Assembly: GCF_028682475.1 (NCBI RefSeq)
Contig: NZ_JANHLE010000013.1
Coordinates: 62,001-126,000, forward strand
Length of the DNA stretch: 64,000 nt
Source of the DNA: Pseudomonas putida
GTDB lineage: Bacteria > Pseudomonadota > Gammaproteobacteria > Pseudomonadales > Pseudomonadaceae
Reading direction: 5' to 3'
Under the pieces are notes generated by a model. That model searched no databases and had not been told where the DNA came from. It saw only the letters and a program-made list of their open reading frames with translations. Below are positions 62,243 through 64,000 of the stretch, piece by piece. A program made the translations under genes and the position numbers. How positions within the stretch are numbered: the stretch's first letter is position 1; each line of letters opens with the position of its first letter.

Positions 62243-64000
62243 ATGTTCGGTAAACTAAGTCTGGATGCGATTCCGTATCACGAGCCGATAGTCATGGTGA
62301 CACTCGCCATGATCGCGCTCGGCGGTCTCGCGTTGGTGGGTGCAATCACCTATTTCAAAAAATGGACCTACCTGTGGTCCGAGTGGCTGACTTCGGTCGA
62401 CCACAAGAAAATCGGGGTGATGTACATCATCGTCGCGATGATCATGCTGCTGCGCGGCTTTGCCGACGCCATCATGATGCGCACGCAGCTGGCCATGGCC
62501 ACCGGCGGCTCCGAGGGCTACCTGCCTCCCGAACACTATGACCAGATCTTCACCGCTCACGGTGTGATCATGATCATCTTCATGGCCATGCCATTCTTCA
62601 CCGGCCTGATGAACCTGGCCCTGCCTCTGCAGATCGGTGCGCGTGACGTTGCCTTCCCGTTCCTCAACTCCCTGAGCTTCTGGCTGCTGGTGTCCGGCGT
62701 CGTGCTGGTCAACGTGTCCCTGGGTGTCGGTGAGTTCGCCAAGACCGGCTGGGTCGCGTATCCACCGCTGGCGGGTATCCAGTACAGTCCTGGCGTGGGT
62801 GTCGACTACTACATCTGGGCGCTACAGCTATCGGGTCTGGGTACGACGCTAACGGGTGTCAACTTCCTTGCCACCGTGCTGAAAATGCGCGCGCCTGGCA
62901 TGAAGCTGATGGACATGCCGATCTTCACCTGGACCTGCACCTGGGCCAACGTCCTGATCGTTGCTTCGTTCCCGATCCTGACCGCTGCTCTGGCACTGCT
63001 GACTGTTGACCGTTATCTGGACTTCCACATTTTCACCAACGAGCTTGGTGGGAACCCGATGATGTACGTCAACCTGTTCTGGGCCTGGGGTCACCCTGAG
63101 GTTTACATCCTGATCCTGCCGGCTTTCGGTGTGTTCTCGGAAGTCACCTCGACCTTCGCCGGTAAACGCCTGTTCGGCCACAAGTCGATGATCTACGCTT
63201 CCGGCGCGATCGCGGTACTGGGCTTTGCGGTATGGCTGCACCACTTCTTCACCATGGGTTCAGGCGCCAGCGTCAACACCTTCTTCGGTCTGGCGACCAT
63301 GCTGATCTCGATTCCGACCGGGGTGAAGCTGTTCAACTGGCTGTTTACCATCTACCAGGGCCGCCTGCGCTTCACCGCGCCGGTGATGTGGACCCTGGGC
63401 TTCATGGTTACTTTCTCGATCGGTGGTATGACCGGCGTGCTGCTGGCTGTTCCAGGTGCTGACTTCGTTCTGCACAACAGCCTGTTCGTAATCGCTCACT
63501 TCCACAACGTGATCATCGGTGGTGCGGTATTCGGCTACATCGCCGGCTTCGCCTTCTGGTTCCCGAAAGCCTTCGGTTTCACCCTGAACGAGAAGTGGGG
63601 CAAAGCTGCCTTCTGGTTCTGGATCTCCGGTTTCTACGTGGCCTTCATGCCACTGTACGCACTGGGCTTCATGGGTATGACCCGTCGTCTGAACCACTCC
63701 GACAACCCACTGTGGGAACCCTACCTGTACGTAGCCGTAGTCGGCGCCGTGCTGATCCTGTTCGGTATCGCCTGCCAGCTGATCCAGCTGTACGTGTCGA
63801 TCCGCGATCGCAAGGACAACATGGACGTGACCGGCGACCCATGGGGCGGCCGTACCCTGGAATGGTCGACTTCGTCGCCACCTCCGTTCTACAACTTCGC
63901 CACCATGCCTGAGAACGTCGATCTGGACGCCTGGCACGAAACCAAGCAGGCCGGCAAGGCTTACAAGGTTCCGGCCAAGTACGAAGCGATCCACATGCCG
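62243..64000 (+). CDS. cyoB: Cytochrome bo3 ubiquinol oxidase subunit I (3' end beyond window)
   Basis: The open frame begins [13 protein letters not shown] and runs 586 codons to the window edge without a stop; full family length is about 660-670. Heme and copper ligands are present: the His of AHGVIMIIF (low-spin heme), WGHPEVYIL (CuB His with cross-linked Tyr), HHFFTMG (CuB His pair) and IAHFHNV (high-spin and low-spin heme His). It is the catalytic proton-pumping subunit. GAGGAGTAAGAG precedes the ATG. Confidence 0.97.
   Translation, partial: MFGKLSLDAIPYHEPIVMVTLAMIALGGLALVGAITYFKKWTYLWSEWLTSVDHKKIGVMYIIVAMIMLLRGFADAIMMRTQLAMATGGSEGYLPPEHYDQIFTAHGVIMIIFMAMPFFTGLMNLALPLQIGARDVAFPFLNSLSFWLLVSGVVLVNVSLGVGEFAKTGWVAYPPLAGIQYSPGVGVDYYIWALQLSGLGTTLTGVNFLATVLKMRAPGMKLMDMPIFTWTCTWANVLIVASFPILTAALALLTVDRYLDFHIFTNELGGNPMMYVNLFWAWGHPEVYILILPAFGVFSEVTSTFAGKRLFGHKSMIYASGAIAVLGFAVWLHHFFTMGSGASVNTFFGLATMLISIPTGVKLFNWLFTIYQGRLRFTAPVMWTLGFMVTFSIGGMTGVLLAVPGADFVLHNSLFVIAHFHNVIIGGAVFGYIAGFAFWFPKAFGFTLNEKWGKAAFWFWISGFYVAFMPLYALGFMGMTRRLNHSDNPLWEPYLYVAVVGAVLILFGIACQLIQLYVSIRDRKDNMDVTGDPWGGRTLEWSTSSPPPFYNFATMPENVDLDAWHETKQAGKAYKVPAKYEAIHMP

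Overview
The window is chromosomal DNA of a fluorescent pseudomonad, most likely of the Pseudomonas putida group. The evidence is high GC content, gene content I recognise from P. putida (FadDx-type acyl-CoA ligase with DUF1302/DUF1329 partners, hmgR-hmgABC, cyoAB, fabV, a short LOV photoreceptor), and many palindromic REP elements of the two types common in that group. I see no insertion sequence, prophage, integron, CRISPR array, tRNA or rRNA. Identifications come from reading the sequence and from memory of the families; no database was searched.

Layout. 0-3.8 kb: a GDT1/TMEM165-type cation exporter behind a yybP-ykoY (manganese) riboswitch, rsmC, a 2-hydroxyacid dehydrogenase and a LysE exporter. 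3.8-12.2 kb: a lipid module of acyl-CoA ligase, DUF1302 outer-membrane protein, DUF1329 periplasmic protein and a MalT-type LuxR regulator. 12.2-16.4 kb: a double-domain lysozyme inhibitor, a PAS-GGDEF diguanylate cyclase, and a receiver-TPR protein coupled to a small histidine kinase. 16.6-20.7 kb: a compact locus of unknown function (Gly/His-rich repeat protein, DUF6502 protein, DUF5666 repeat protein, small beta-barrel). This is my best candidate for an undescribed system. 20.8-31.4 kb: MBL hydrolase, OmpA-like lipoprotein, acyltransferase, pta, SlyD-like PPIase, glutathione peroxidase, OYE reductase, GT4 glycosyltransferase and a soluble PAS-PAS chemoreceptor. 31.4-39.1 kb: M20 amidohydrolase with divergent LysR, cysZ, AhpC-like peroxiredoxin, trxB, nadC, ampD-ampE. 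39.3-43.8 kb: chemoreceptor, fabV, hydrolase.

43.7-48.7 kb: HopJ-family protein, DUF1244, folM, an ABM-domain membrane protein, a LitR-type MerR regulator without its B12 motif, a PilZ-like protein, a short LOV photoreceptor and a MioC-like flavodoxin. This looks like a blue-light sensing neighbourhood. 48.6-53.3 kb: LysR with divergent cidA/lrgB-type genes, an alpha/beta hydrolase preceded by a translationally coupled 19-codon ORF, an SDR, and a two-TM pore-like small protein. 53.5-59.7 kb: the homogentisate pathway (hmgR, hmgA, fahA, maiA) with a strong palindromic operator, a SirB1-type protein and leucine dehydrogenase. 59.7-64 kb: SOS-boxed yebG, dsbB, and cyoA-cyoB (cyoB is cut by the window end) behind a long leader with an ANR-like box.

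Themes are envelope lipid handling and lysozyme defence, c-di-GMP/PAS/light signalling, thiol-redox and peroxide defence (peroxiredoxin, TrxB, Gpx, DsbB), and aromatic/branched-chain amino-acid catabolism.
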